IMG/VR virus record: IMGVR_UViG_3300033153_001680
Coordinates: 1 to 61,847 of that record
Reading direction: 5' to 3' (one strand)
DNA length: 61,847 nucleotides
DNA from: a virus
Positions within the stretch are counted from its first letter, which is position 1. Every line of letters begins with the position of its first letter. Both the position numbers and the translations under genes were made by a program. This document shows positions 31,301 through 39,149 of the stretch, piece after piece. The notes beneath the pieces were generated by a model that did no database searches, was not told the origin of the DNA, and saw only the letters and a program-made list of their open reading frames with translations.

Positions 31301-34159
31301 AGGCACACTGAAAGACTGGAGAAGGCAAAGATTAAAGAGTACGAAAGGACTAAGAATACCCAGGAGGTGGGTAAAGTAGAGCTTCTGGTGTCATCCCCTG
31401 AGTACTACTTTACGCAGGACTCTACTACACACCTGATACAGAAGATTGCTTCTGATAAAGCAAGTAAAGCCCATATGTGGAGGCACGACGTTCAGGGTGA
31501 CCTCGTGCCTGTTATATCTAGCATAAAGAAGGCGGACCCCCAGGCCTACACAAAAGGGAAGAGATACCTGATAAACTCGGATGTTAAGGGTGAGGGCTTT
31601 ACTACTATGGAAGTTTCAGATGGGTGGCTGGTACTAAACCCTAAAGGCGAAGTAGTATCGAGAACAACAACAGAAAAAGAAGCAGTGTATGGTCCAAAAG
31701 GGTCCATTGAACTAGAGGGTGCGAGGCTTAAAGACTTAGGGTACTCTCCCAACGCTGTAGACTTAGTAAAGGAGTCTAGGCTTCTGACCAACCGAGCCTT
31801 TGACCTGCATATAGAGGACATGCGTCAGCAGGTAAAAGATGCGAAGGATCGGGGGTACAACCCTCCAATGGCTAACACCGAAGAAGGAAAGATCTCCCTG
31901 GCTCAAGCCATAATCCAGATGGGTGACTTGAGGGGGTCATACTTTCCCAGGGTCCGAGAAAACAAGGGATACGTGCTACGTGCTAAAAGCGACAAAGCCT
32001 ACAATGTGCTTGAGACTTTTGAGGCGTATGTCCCAGGAAATGTAAAGGACCCTCAATCCCTTCGGAGAACAAAGCGTTCTTTTAACGCAAAAACTCCGCT
32101 AGGGAAAAGGGTCAGGGAACTCGAATCTCAAGGGTATACTGACATCTCTATCGAGCCTTCTAGGAACCTGTCAAGGCATATATATGATACTCAAGGGCTT
32201 ATAGCATCTATGGATTCCCTGCTAAGTGCAGCAGAGGAGAGTACCAAGTCTACTAGCGACACTGACGCAAAGCTACTAGAGGAAGCTCACGCCAACATTA
32301 CGTACCAAGTCGCGGACCTGTTCAAAATAAAGGGCAACTTGGGAAGCCGAAAGCAGAGAGTCTCAGAGGTTTGGAAGGGATACGAGGAGGACCCCCTGGT
32401 TGCGTTAACAGAGTATTCCCGACGAGTAGCGACTAGTGCAGCAATGCGTGATACTGCTCGAAGAATGCTACTAGTTTTTACTGGCAGGGAGGTGTCTTGG
32501 GAGTCCTTTCAAGAAGAGAACCCTGGTGCAGCTTATAGCGAATACATGAAGAGTGTCCGAGATAAAGCAGTGGACCCGGTACACCAGAAAGAGCTTTATG
32601 GTGCAACTAGGGACTATATGTCTTACATCCTTTCACCAAAGACAGCAGTAGACGCAGCCGTCAGCAAGCTTCAAGCGTTAGCTATTATGAAGTATTTAGG
32701 GTTCCGGGTATCCTCAGCGGCTGCTAACATGACCAACTTAGGTATAGCAGTCCCTGCCACTATATCAGCGCATTCGGGGGTCGGAATTAGGGAGTCATGG
32801 AAAAGAGTACTCAGTGCATCAGGGAAGTACTCCTTGTACAGGCTCAATCAGTTGGAGAACTCTTCGATTATTCCTGAAGCAGTAAAAAAGAAGATCCAGT
32901 CTTCCGCAGACACTGTTCTAACTGAGCAGGACAGGGGGATATTCGACGAGATAAGTAGAAGAGGGTGGGACGAAGAAAACTTCAGTAGGGAAGCCCAAGA
33001 AGTGCTACAGAGTAATACCTCCAGGTATTTTGAAAACACTCTGGAAGTAATGATGTATGCTTTTGGAGCCACTGAAAAAGCGAACAGAGCTGTGACTATC
33101 TTTGCTGCATACAAGGCGCACGAGAAAGCAGCAAAAAAGAATAACAAACCCAGTAATCCTGAATTATTCTATGCGCTGTCTCATCACACTAGCAACCGAG
33201 CACACGGACAGTACGGAGAGGCAGCTAAACCCTGGTTGATCCAGAAACACCGAATTCTCAACCTCCCCTACACCTTTAAAAAGTTCCAGCACAACTTTCT
33301 ACTGAACCTCCATGAAATCGGAGTTAAAGGCTACCAACAGGGGAAAGGGTTTGATGCCGCTAAGAACATTGCATACCTGCTCCTAGCACCTGCCATAGTC
33401 GCGGGTGCAGGGGCATCCCTGGTTTCTCAAGTATCTTTTGGCATGTTGAGTGCGCTCACAGGATCTGACGATGCTGAAGAGGATTTTTATAAGTGGGTGG
33501 ATGATACCTTTGGTGAAGGCGATATGACAAGTCGAGCAGCCAGACATGGGTTGGGGGGTCTGGCGGGGGTAAGCTTGAAAGGTACTCTGGCCTTTGATAA
33601 CCCTCTCCCCGCTAACATCAGTGAACTAGCAGGTGCTGGGGGGAGTGTTGTAACCGACCTCTGGGACTCTGCAATACATGTATCTCAGGGAGAACTCTTG
33701 AGGGGAACTGAGAAAGCCCTCCCCTCTTCGATTGGAGCTTTCTTTAAGGCTTACCGGGAAACTACTGAGGGAGTAACTGATAAAAACTTGTCCCCTAGAT
33801 TCTACGGAACCGAGCCGATAAAAGCAAATTTGAGTGAAGCGATAACCAGGGGGTTTGGGTTTAGCCCCTCCCGTTTAGCTACTATAAGTGAGAAACAGTG
33901 GTCCGAAACTAAAGTGGTTAGAGAGTATGCTAAAGAACGTACCCGCATTAAGAGAAACATCCATAAGATGTTGAGTGCGGACATGAAATCAAAAGAGGCC
34001 TGGGCCAGCGTCCTCCAGGAAGTCAGAGAGTACAACGTTCGAGCTAACGAGGTGTTTGACAGATACCACTTACCCTTCATAAACGATGTTTGGATACGTG
34101 GTGCCATTAGGTCGTACTACACCCCCAGTAAAACAGAACGCTTACGGAGGGTGGAATAG
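28382..34159 (+). CDS. Giant virion protein with metalloprotease-like motif
   Basis: A 1925-residue protein, the largest in the window. A Gly/Ala-rich hydrophobic segment is at about 220-258 (LPLAGGLVAGPPGLVAGVAA). A 13-residue Ala/Val/Pro/Glu repeat follows at about 553-628. HEVGHIIDKE near residue 744 is an HExxH zinc-protease motif, and EWFADQVAKSL further on could supply the third ligand. Long helical regions continue to a second hydrophobic segment near 1660-1690. This is the size and style of multi-domain podoviral ejection proteins that form a conduit or open the envelope. Protease activity is not proven. Confidence 0.75.
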   Translation: MTLLQDLLDEKDRRASAEAPVEQPKTGPRDYSIPRVAGDRFKTGVAQGVKSVGTGIQAVGTSLQHPDTVLTTQEYVEKHSGVPAYGGSPNLQAARSALRRKSPTREQSPQALKSPFPASGDGPVSVLTGDPLEPKIFETRRLRKDEMLPVQKFVSGKVAPVVKGLGEPITEYADKVIEDNPQWRLPEHLRGRGVLESMSADDLSFRDKATMLIGGIAQNTPQVVASMGLPLAGGLVAGPPGLVAGVAASAGGNFLNMSGEVYEELKRAHPLMPEEDLANVALAHGTLSAALEFIPQASLITKIPGLKKAFQRGALKELAARPSLAKGFVSGIATQGATEGITEALQTVSANIAKRVFDENQGLLEGVDEATFMGVIMGSLTGGVVSMGSHPSAVRQYNLEKVGEMSVSELSSLVNDPSKLAEQGVSRAEAISTLRQAKAIERYERSKGTPPSAPKDEKALLEKDTSERKLAVQTLRDANLPDSQLESLKGSPDQLEQYGLNPQDITSIQGERSDEQSFVTNFSATLDSAPSEAIRKGMLSTLQGEYYSKLTEQAAVPEEAVVSPEQAAVPEEAVVSPEQAAVPEEAVVSPEEAVVSPEQAAVPEEAVVSPEQAAAPEEAVVSPEQAAAPKKIKVNTFSKGHEQTAKVMESWLKEFSPREGVSISVISRDDAAKGELSSVYKSLPPEVQKRLGGAKTKKALSNKRVRGLMAKLKTETGGKHYMIVADPIQHTGSVKDVQNVSTYAHEVGHIIDKEYLRSAPINLQAEVIKSYKAWRKAVEPSLAKRSTLRKERKVFAHIFDRPDLETQFKKDSKVPTGKTTEDYVSSFDEWFADQVAKSLTTSEKPIGAIEEFFKNVAESLRSMLERITGTQFMPDPVVRDFVLGGDLFIKRYSDNLMAQDKNSEFSRTLRENLKNASEDSDLLEYDPSDPDVSEILQDLFQKPPNKADAEATYNQDFADAPESLDKANEPELRRHTERLEKAKIKEYERTKNTQEVGKVELLVSSPEYYFTQDSTTHLIQKIASDKASKAHMWRHDVQGDLVPVISSIKKADPQAYTKGKRYLINSDVKGEGFTTMEVSDGWLVLNPKGEVVSRTTTEKEAVYGPKGSIELEGARLKDLGYSPNAVDLVKESRLLTNRAFDLHIEDMRQQVKDAKDRGYNPPMANTEEGKISLAQAIIQMGDLRGSYFPRVRENKGYVLRAKSDKAYNVLETFEAYVPGNVKDPQSLRRTKRSFNAKTPLGKRVRELESQGYTDISIEPSRNLSRHIYDTQGLIASMDSLLSAAEESTKSTSDTDAKLLEEAHANITYQVADLFKIKGNLGSRKQRVSEVWKGYEEDPLVALTEYSRRVATSAAMRDTARRMLLVFTGREVSWESFQEENPGAAYSEYMKSVRDKAVDPVHQKELYGATRDYMSYILSPKTAVDAAVSKLQALAIMKYLGFRVSSAAANMTNLGIAVPATISAHSGVGIRESWKRVLSASGKYSLYRLNQLENSSIIPEAVKKKIQSSADTVLTEQDRGIFDEISRRGWDEENFSREAQEVLQSNTSRYFENTLEVMMYAFGATEKANRAVTIFAAYKAHEKAAKKNNKPSNPELFYALSHHTSNRAHGQYGEAAKPWLIQKHRILNLPYTFKKFQHNFLLNLHEIGVKGYQQGKGFDAAKNIAYLLLAPAIVAGAGASLVSQVSFGMLSALTGSDDAEEDFYKWVDDTFGEGDMTSRAARHGLGGLAGVSLKGTLAFDNPLPANISELAGAGGSVVTDLWDSAIHVSQGELLRGTEKALPSSIGAFFKAYRETTEGVTDKNLSPRFYGTEPIKANLSEAITRGFGFSPSRLATISEKQWSETKVVREYAKERTRIKRNIHKMLSADMKSKEAWASVLQEVREYNVRANEVFDRYHLPFINDVWIRGAIRSYYTPSKTERLRRVE
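30038..30267 (+). repeat. 39-bp tandem repeat inside the giant virion gene
   Basis: About six near-identical 39-bp units encoding 13 residues (AAVPEEAVVSPEQ), with one shorter unit. Sequence identity is nearly complete, so the expansion is recent. It lies just before the protease-like domain and probably acts as a flexible linker. Confidence 0.9.
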
Positions 34160-35770
34160 ATGTCTTTGACGCTGACTTTTGACGGAGTTGTGGTTACTAA
34201 CGCAGAGTCTGAGACCAATTGGGACAGCTCAGGGCTGCTAGGCCCTGAGCTGTTTACTGATGTGTTAGAAGTCCAGGGCTCCTCTTGCGTGGGTTTTATG
34301 GGACGTAGGGCGAGTGGATATGCAGTATACCAAAGCCCTGTTTCCTATGATTTCACTACGACATACGAGGGGGCTCATGTATTTATGTGGGTCCTGACAC
34401 CTATGCCTAATGCTATGTCTAGTGAAATAGGGGAGGGAGTGTTCCTCATAGTGGGGTCCAGTACGTCAGATTATGTTAAATTCCAGGTAGGGTCGGGAGA
34501 TGAGGTATTTAATTTATCTAGGGGGTTCAAACGTTTTATTCTTGACCCTACTTTAACTCCCACAGAGGTCGTAGGCACTCCTGATTTTAGCGCGATTTCG
34601 GTTTTTGGTGTGTGGTGTGATATATCGGACTCGACCATGTACTTAGAGGAGATAGTATTCTTTGATAGCATATCCATAGGATATGGTCTACGGGTTACTG
34701 GAACGTCCTCCAATTTCTGGAGTGATGTAGAAGCTGCTAACAAAGGACCTGTTAACAACCACGGGATACTGCAAGAGTTTGAGGGAGTGTTTTACTTATA
34801 CGCTCCCCTACATATAGGGAGCCTTGGAGCCCTTGATACAACTGTCAGCGATCAGAGTAAAATTGTGAAGTTAGTGTCCCAACGGTATTATACAGGCAGT
34901 GCTTGGGTTGACATGTTAGCAGATGGGTTCTTGGGGATTACCATTGATGACGGTGGTGCCTCTGGAGGCACCACTAGTTTTACAGACGGAGTACAACTAG
35001 AACCGGGAGTGGGGGCATTAGGGTCTCATATTGAGGGGTCCGATGTCCGTGATTCGTTTTTTGAGGCTTCCCTAGAGAACGTAAGCAGTCAGATTGAGCT
35101 AAAAGGCACAGCTGTTTACCATTTTTCAGGGGTGGTATCATTACCCAGTGCGTCAGCGTCTCTAAAAGCCTGCTCTGCCACTTTTCACGGCTGTGCTAAA
35201 GTAACCCTTGGCTCGGCATTCTTAAGGAACGTCCTTTTCTGTGAAACTGTGTCACCAGACGCTGCTCTTCTGTGGAACCCTTTGTTAGACATAGAGGATT
35301 GCACGTTTTCAGCTAACACCACAGGCAGTGCTATTGAGATGCCTGAGAATACAGGCAATCCCTACGAGTACGACAATTTAAAGTTTGTAGGGAACACTTA
35401 TGACGTGTACAACTCGTCAGGGGGCACTGTAGAGGTAGACCTGAAAAACGGTGCTAATGCGGCATCCTCAACTGGAGACACTGTAGTATTCAACAACCCT
35501 GTAGTACTGCACATCACGGGAAGCGTGTCGCTTCTTGGTGCTGAAGTGAGGATATATGACTTAGACAGCGCAGAAGTGGGGAACTTAGGCACTGAATTAG
35601 CCGGTGTCGAGACGAACCCCAACACCTTTTTTGATTACTCTGGAGCCGAGGGCAACTTAATATGGATTCAGATACTAAAAACAGGGTATTTAGAGATTGG
35701 GGTAGAGTATACCATACCAGCTCAAGACACAAGTATACCAATACAGTTACGCATTGACAAAAATCTTTAA
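34160..35770 (+). CDS. Tail fiber-like protein, beta-helix type
   Basis: A 536-residue protein directly abutting the giant virion gene. It is beta-rich throughout (SLTLTFDGVVVTNAESETNW; CKVTLGSAFLRNVLF). Residues about 310-440 have short strand-turn repeats as in parallel beta-helices (SFFEASLENVSSQIELKGTA; CSATFHGCAKVTLGSAF), and the C-terminus is a compact beta domain with VEYTIPAQDTSIPIQLRI. Probably a fiber or tailspike-like protein. No hydrolase motif is visible. The next gene's ribosome site overlaps its stop. Confidence 0.55.
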   Translation: MSLTLTFDGVVVTNAESETNWDSSGLLGPELFTDVLEVQGSSCVGFMGRRASGYAVYQSPVSYDFTTTYEGAHVFMWVLTPMPNAMSSEIGEGVFLIVGSSTSDYVKFQVGSGDEVFNLSRGFKRFILDPTLTPTEVVGTPDFSAISVFGVWCDISDSTMYLEEIVFFDSISIGYGLRVTGTSSNFWSDVEAANKGPVNNHGILQEFEGVFYLYAPLHIGSLGALDTTVSDQSKIVKLVSQRYYTGSAWVDMLADGFLGITIDDGGASGGTTSFTDGVQLEPGVGALGSHIEGSDVRDSFFEASLENVSSQIELKGTAVYHFSGVVSLPSASASLKACSATFHGCAKVTLGSAFLRNVLFCETVSPDAALLWNPLLDIEDCTFSANTTGSAIEMPENTGNPYEYDNLKFVGNTYDVYNSSGGTVEVDLKNGANAASSTGDTVVFNNPVVLHITGSVSLLGAEVRIYDLDSAEVGNLGTELAGVETNPNTFFDYSGAEGNLIWIQILKTGYLEIGVEYTIPAQDTSIPIQLRIDKNL

Positions 35771-35782
35771 CCAGGGGAACCT

Positions 35783-37306
35783 ATGCTCATTGACCACACT
35801 AACTATGACCAGTACTTAAAGCAGTCCACGCAGGGTAGGTCAGGAGTACCTGACGGAAATGTCTTCTTTGACACTGCTACAGACACCATAGAACTTATTG
35901 GAGTGGACGAACTCGCTATATTCGACCACACTTCTATGGGTGGGGGAGCAACCGATCCAAATCAGTTAACAAACTTTGATGGTATCACTCTTAGGGCGTT
36001 ATATCTTTTTGAGAACCAAGAGAGAAGTGCCGACGAGAACCTCCGAAAGCATAAGAGGGGCACCGATGGTGTCTATAAGTTCACGGGGGCGTATAACTTC
36101 GTTAACGGGGTGAAACTCAACAACGCTGGTACCGACAGGCTGAAGATCAGACAGTCCGGTTGGATTGAGTATGCAGCGAACGGGGATGGTCGCACCGAGA
36201 TTGACCGGATTTATCATGGTGTGAACTCCTTGATCGACCTCCAGCCGGCTTCGGCACCGTATTACACCCTGGTTGCAGACACACTTGAAGCAACTCTACA
36301 AGCAGCTACCTGGGCAACATTTGATCGAGCTGGGGACGTGGATGAAGCTATTCAGGTTTTTGGCTCGACTTCTTTCGGTGATACCGGAGCGACTGACTTT
36401 GACTACACCTCTATGATTCTGGTACTGAGGGCCAGAACCTGGGGTTACACGCATGATGAAACCACTTCAGTTTTAAGCCAGATTCCAGAGTTTTCAGGGT
36501 TTAAGGCAGGGTATGGTTTTGGTGACGTAGAGCCCCACGAAGATGCCTACAATTTGGCAGACGTATATGGGGGATCCCAAGTTTCACCCTGGACCGGGAT
36601 GTCCTTAGAAAAACTGGTGGCCCCTCAGACTGAAACAGGGTTCCTCGAAGCGGACGGTGACTTTACCTGGGTACTCCACAACACCGCAGCGGGGTCCGTG
36701 GCAGAGTGCGAAGCGTTTCTTGAAGCTCTCGCCATGCAGGATGGGGACATCGACGATGGTGCAGGGACGTATAGCGGGCATCATGGTAGAGTGTGGATAC
36801 ACCGGAATGACGATGGATTAGTAGAAACTCAGTCTATTGAGGGGGAGGGCTTGTTTATTGAGGGCCTCTCGACCTCAGAGAAACAGAACATCGTTTTCGC
36901 TGATGATGCTGGAGACTTGAAGCATTATCCTTTCTATCCAGAGGTGAAAATCCTAGTTGGGCTATGGGCTAAAGCGGATGCCAATGCTTGGTACCACCTG
37001 TTCTATACAGATGGCGCAGGCGCAGAGGACTTTGATACAGCAACAGCAGTAACGGTGAATGACTCTAGCAGCACCCCAGTGAAAGGACTGTGCAGTACAG
37101 CTGACGCGGAAGGGTACATCAGCTTTCCTTACGACTACGACGCAAACACTCAAGCGGGTCTTCCTGCTGCAACCGATAAAGACGTAGTAGTGGAAGTGGA
37201 GAGCTACGGACCAGGGAGTGTAACCCCTGAGATCACGTTCTTCACTCTAACTCGTTCAAGCATTGTTAATGCAACTTGTTCGCCTACCCTTGACCTGAAC
37301 GTATAG
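35783..37306 (+). CDS. Structural protein, possibly fiber or decoration
   Basis: A 507-residue protein (MLIDHTNYDQYLKQSTQGRSGVPDGNVFFD). It is mixed beta and helix, with several Gly/Asp/Thr-rich loops and a WTGMSLEKL block. Similar proteins next to fiber genes are described in N4-like and related phages as far as I remember, but without a settled role. It is preceded by AGGGGAACCT, created at the previous stop codon, and ends just before a GTG-start gene. Confidence 0.5.
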   Translation: MLIDHTNYDQYLKQSTQGRSGVPDGNVFFDTATDTIELIGVDELAIFDHTSMGGGATDPNQLTNFDGITLRALYLFENQERSADENLRKHKRGTDGVYKFTGAYNFVNGVKLNNAGTDRLKIRQSGWIEYAANGDGRTEIDRIYHGVNSLIDLQPASAPYYTLVADTLEATLQAATWATFDRAGDVDEAIQVFGSTSFGDTGATDFDYTSMILVLRARTWGYTHDETTSVLSQIPEFSGFKAGYGFGDVEPHEDAYNLADVYGGSQVSPWTGMSLEKLVAPQTETGFLEADGDFTWVLHNTAAGSVAECEAFLEALAMQDGDIDDGAGTYSGHHGRVWIHRNDDGLVETQSIEGEGLFIEGLSTSEKQNIVFADDAGDLKHYPFYPEVKILVGLWAKADANAWYHLFYTDGAGAEDFDTATAVTVNDSSSTPVKGLCSTADAEGYISFPYDYDANTQAGLPAATDKDVVVEVESYGPGSVTPEITFFTLTRSSIVNATCSPTLDLNV

Positions 37307-37307
37307 A

Positions 37308-37829
37308 GTGAGCCTTGAGTCCCCCGTCATTGCATACATAGATGGGTCCACCAGACGTATACACCTTAAATGCGGGCTGTATACGTTTGACTGGATCACT
37401 GATATCTATGCGGAGTACAAGTATTTAAGGAGTACCATTGAGTCTCTGCGTAACTGGTACCCTTTTATGCAAGCTCGTGGGGGCGAGTTAAAAGAGAACG
37501 GCGTGTGCAGGAACTGTTATCTAGTGCTGCTCCAAGGCACTCGGGTAGTACCTTGTGATGAGCCCGTTAACCTAACCGCTGTGGGTGAGATCCTCACTGA
37601 CGAAGTGGACGACCAGTACCCTTTTGACTTAACAGGTCTACTGGACCCTCCTACAATCACTCTGTATAACCCGTGTGCTCAAGCAATCCTTAATTGCGTA
37701 ACAAGTGTTGAAGTTATGAAGGAAGATATCGAAATAGAGGTCGAAGAGACTCCCGTTGAAGCTGAACTCGACGACTCAGCACCGGGGGTAGAAGTTATAG
37801 ACAACCAAGTGGACATAGAGGTGAAATGA
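37308..37829 (+). CDS. Hypothetical structural protein
   Basis: A 173-residue protein with a GTG start one base after the previous stop. It opens MSLESPVIAYIDGSTRRIHLKCG and has several Cys (NGVCRNCYLVLLQG, TLYNPCAQAILNCV). The C-terminal 40 residues are highly acidic. It resembles small proteins paired with the 507-residue type in other phages, perhaps a capping or attachment subunit. Its stop overlaps the next ATG. Confidence 0.5.
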   Translation: MSLESPVIAYIDGSTRRIHLKCGLYTFDWITDIYAEYKYLRSTIESLRNWYPFMQARGGELKENGVCRNCYLVLLQGTRVVPCDEPVNLTAVGEILTDEVDDQYPFDLTGLLDPPTITLYNPCAQAILNCVTSVEVMKEDIEIEVEETPVEAELDDSAPGVEVIDNQVDIEVK

Positions 37830-38176
37830 TGTCATCAGAAATACGCATCGTTCGGGGGGACACTGAGCCTCTAGTACTACAGTTTTGGTCGGACCGAAAA
37901 TCAGGTATAAAATATAACCTCTCGGATGTCACTTCTGCGACTCTCACTGTGGACCCCGAGAAAGGACCCGTGGACGCTACCAACAACCTATTCACTTTAG
38001 CCGGGGTTATATCAGACCCCAGCTCAGGGTTAATCTCATTTAGCCCTACAGAAATCCATGTTGACCTGCCTCCCGCGACTTACTACTACGATGTTCAGTT
38101 TATAAAGGTAGGGGGTTTTAAGAAGACTCCCATTATTGATAAATTCGTAGTAACTCAGGATATCAACAAGTCATGA
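37826..38176 (+). CDS. Small beta-domain tail protein
   Basis: A 116-residue protein (IRIVRGDTEPLVLQFW, then NLSDVTSATLTV and TYYYDVQFIKVGG). The RGDT-x6-F opening, Asp-Leu-Thr turn and final Tyr-Tyr-Tyr-Asp-Val strand are the pattern of BppU-like N-terminal baseplate/fiber-attachment domains. It would anchor or decorate a fiber. It overlaps both neighbours by 4 bases. Confidence 0.6.
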   Translation: MMSSEIRIVRGDTEPLVLQFWSDRKSGIKYNLSDVTSATLTVDPEKGPVDATNNLFTLAGVISDPSSGLISFSPTEIHVDLPPATYYYDVQFIKVGGFKKTPIIDKFVVTQDINKS

Positions 38177-38406
38177 GTGCTAGAGACTATAAGAAAGAGT
38201 ACCGAGAGTATCAGGGTCTGTTGAGCCAGAAGAAGAGACGTGCAGGGCGTAACGCTGCTCGACGGATAATGGCGAAACAAGGCCTAGTCAAGAAGGGGGA
38301 CTCTAAGGACGTACACCACAAGGACCATGACCCCCTACATAACGCTCAGAGTAACTTAGCTGCTCTGAGTAAAACTGCTAACCGGGGTAAGCACAGACTC
38401 CGCTAA
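38173..38406 (+). CDS. HNH-like small protein
   Basis: A 77-residue basic protein (MSARDYKKEYREYQGL). DVHHKDHDPLHNAQSNLAALSKTANR is the core of an HNH-like fold: paired His, the Asn-Leu strand and a final helix. Such short HNH-like proteins are common in phages, often near packaging genes, and may assist terminase, but the compact form may lack nuclease activity. It overlaps the previous gene by 4 bases. Confidence 0.7.
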   Translation: MSARDYKKEYREYQGLLSQKKRRAGRNAARRIMAKQGLVKKGDSKDVHHKDHDPLHNAQSNLAALSKTANRGKHRLR

Positions 38407-38420
38407 ACGAGGATGCATGT

Positions 38421-39104
38421 ATGTTTCCAGATGACACTAAGTTAAATTCTTTCTTTGAAGGCCAAGAGGACTTATTCGAGACCTTTCGAAAAGTAGTAGT
38501 GGCGGCTCGGTCTGCCACTGAGTGGGGAACTGTTATAGCTTCCTACTGGATATCGAAATTAGTACTTCCACTAATACCTGGAGGGTGGGCCAAGGATAAC
38601 TTTATTGAGCTGTTCACAGTCACTGTAGGCCTATTGTTCATAGCGTATTTTAAAAGAGCTATGAGGTTTAGAGTTAACCGGTGGGGTGGCAGGATGATAG
38701 TGTGTGGAAACCCCTCTGGTCGTCCTCCTCACTATGAGTACATACTGCGGCGAACCCGGCCTAGATTTCTACTGTTCCCTATAAGCCACTGTGTGGGGGC
38801 CTGGACTTTTACTATTGGTAAGCTGTCCCCCGGTACGGGTGGGGTAAATATTACTGAGAAAACCACGGTGTACATGAAAAACACTGATGAATGCCGGTGG
38901 GAACTGGGGGGATACGGAGCTGAAAAACTGGAGGACGAAGCTAGAGCACTCTTTGTTCGATACTACGAGCACCTGGGTGATAAGGTGGTCGGTGCGATGA
39001 CTCAAGGTGAGAAAGATAAACTCGAAACTATGAAAGCCGCTATTACTTGTGGATTGGACACAGGCTGTACTCCGTATGAGAACTTCTCTCCTACCTCCTC
39101 CTGA
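38421..39104 (+). CDS. Membrane protein at the end of the rightward operon
   Basis: A 227-residue protein with two hydrophobic segments at about 37-54 (VIASYWISKLVLPLIPGGW) and 60-80 (FIELFTVTVGLLFIAYF), followed by a large soluble Cys-containing domain. Gene position at the end of the structural series could suit a lysis or envelope role, but it is longer than typical holins and no lysis motif is visible. The start follows GAGGATGC. The 13-bp hairpin at 39111 lies directly beyond the stop. Confidence 0.5.
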   Translation: MFPDDTKLNSFFEGQEDLFETFRKVVVAARSATEWGTVIASYWISKLVLPLIPGGWAKDNFIELFTVTVGLLFIAYFKRAMRFRVNRWGGRMIVCGNPSGRPPHYEYILRRTRPRFLLFPISHCVGAWTFTIGKLSPGTGGVNITEKTTVYMKNTDECRWELGGYGAEKLEDEARALFVRYYEHLGDKVVGAMTQGEKDKLETMKAAITCGLDTGCTPYENFSPTSS

Positions 39105-39110
39105 TTGTAA

Positions 39111-39138
39111 GACCAGTGGCTCAAGTGAGCCACTGGTC
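39111..39138. terminator. Hairpin between the converging operons
   Basis: GACCAGTGGCTCA and TGAGCCACTGGTC pair perfectly (13 bp) around AG. It lies between the end of the rightward operon (39104) and the end of the leftward one (39150), the expected place for a bidirectional stop. Neither side has a clear T run. Confidence 0.75.
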
Positions 39139-39149
39139 GCCTGCTAGAG

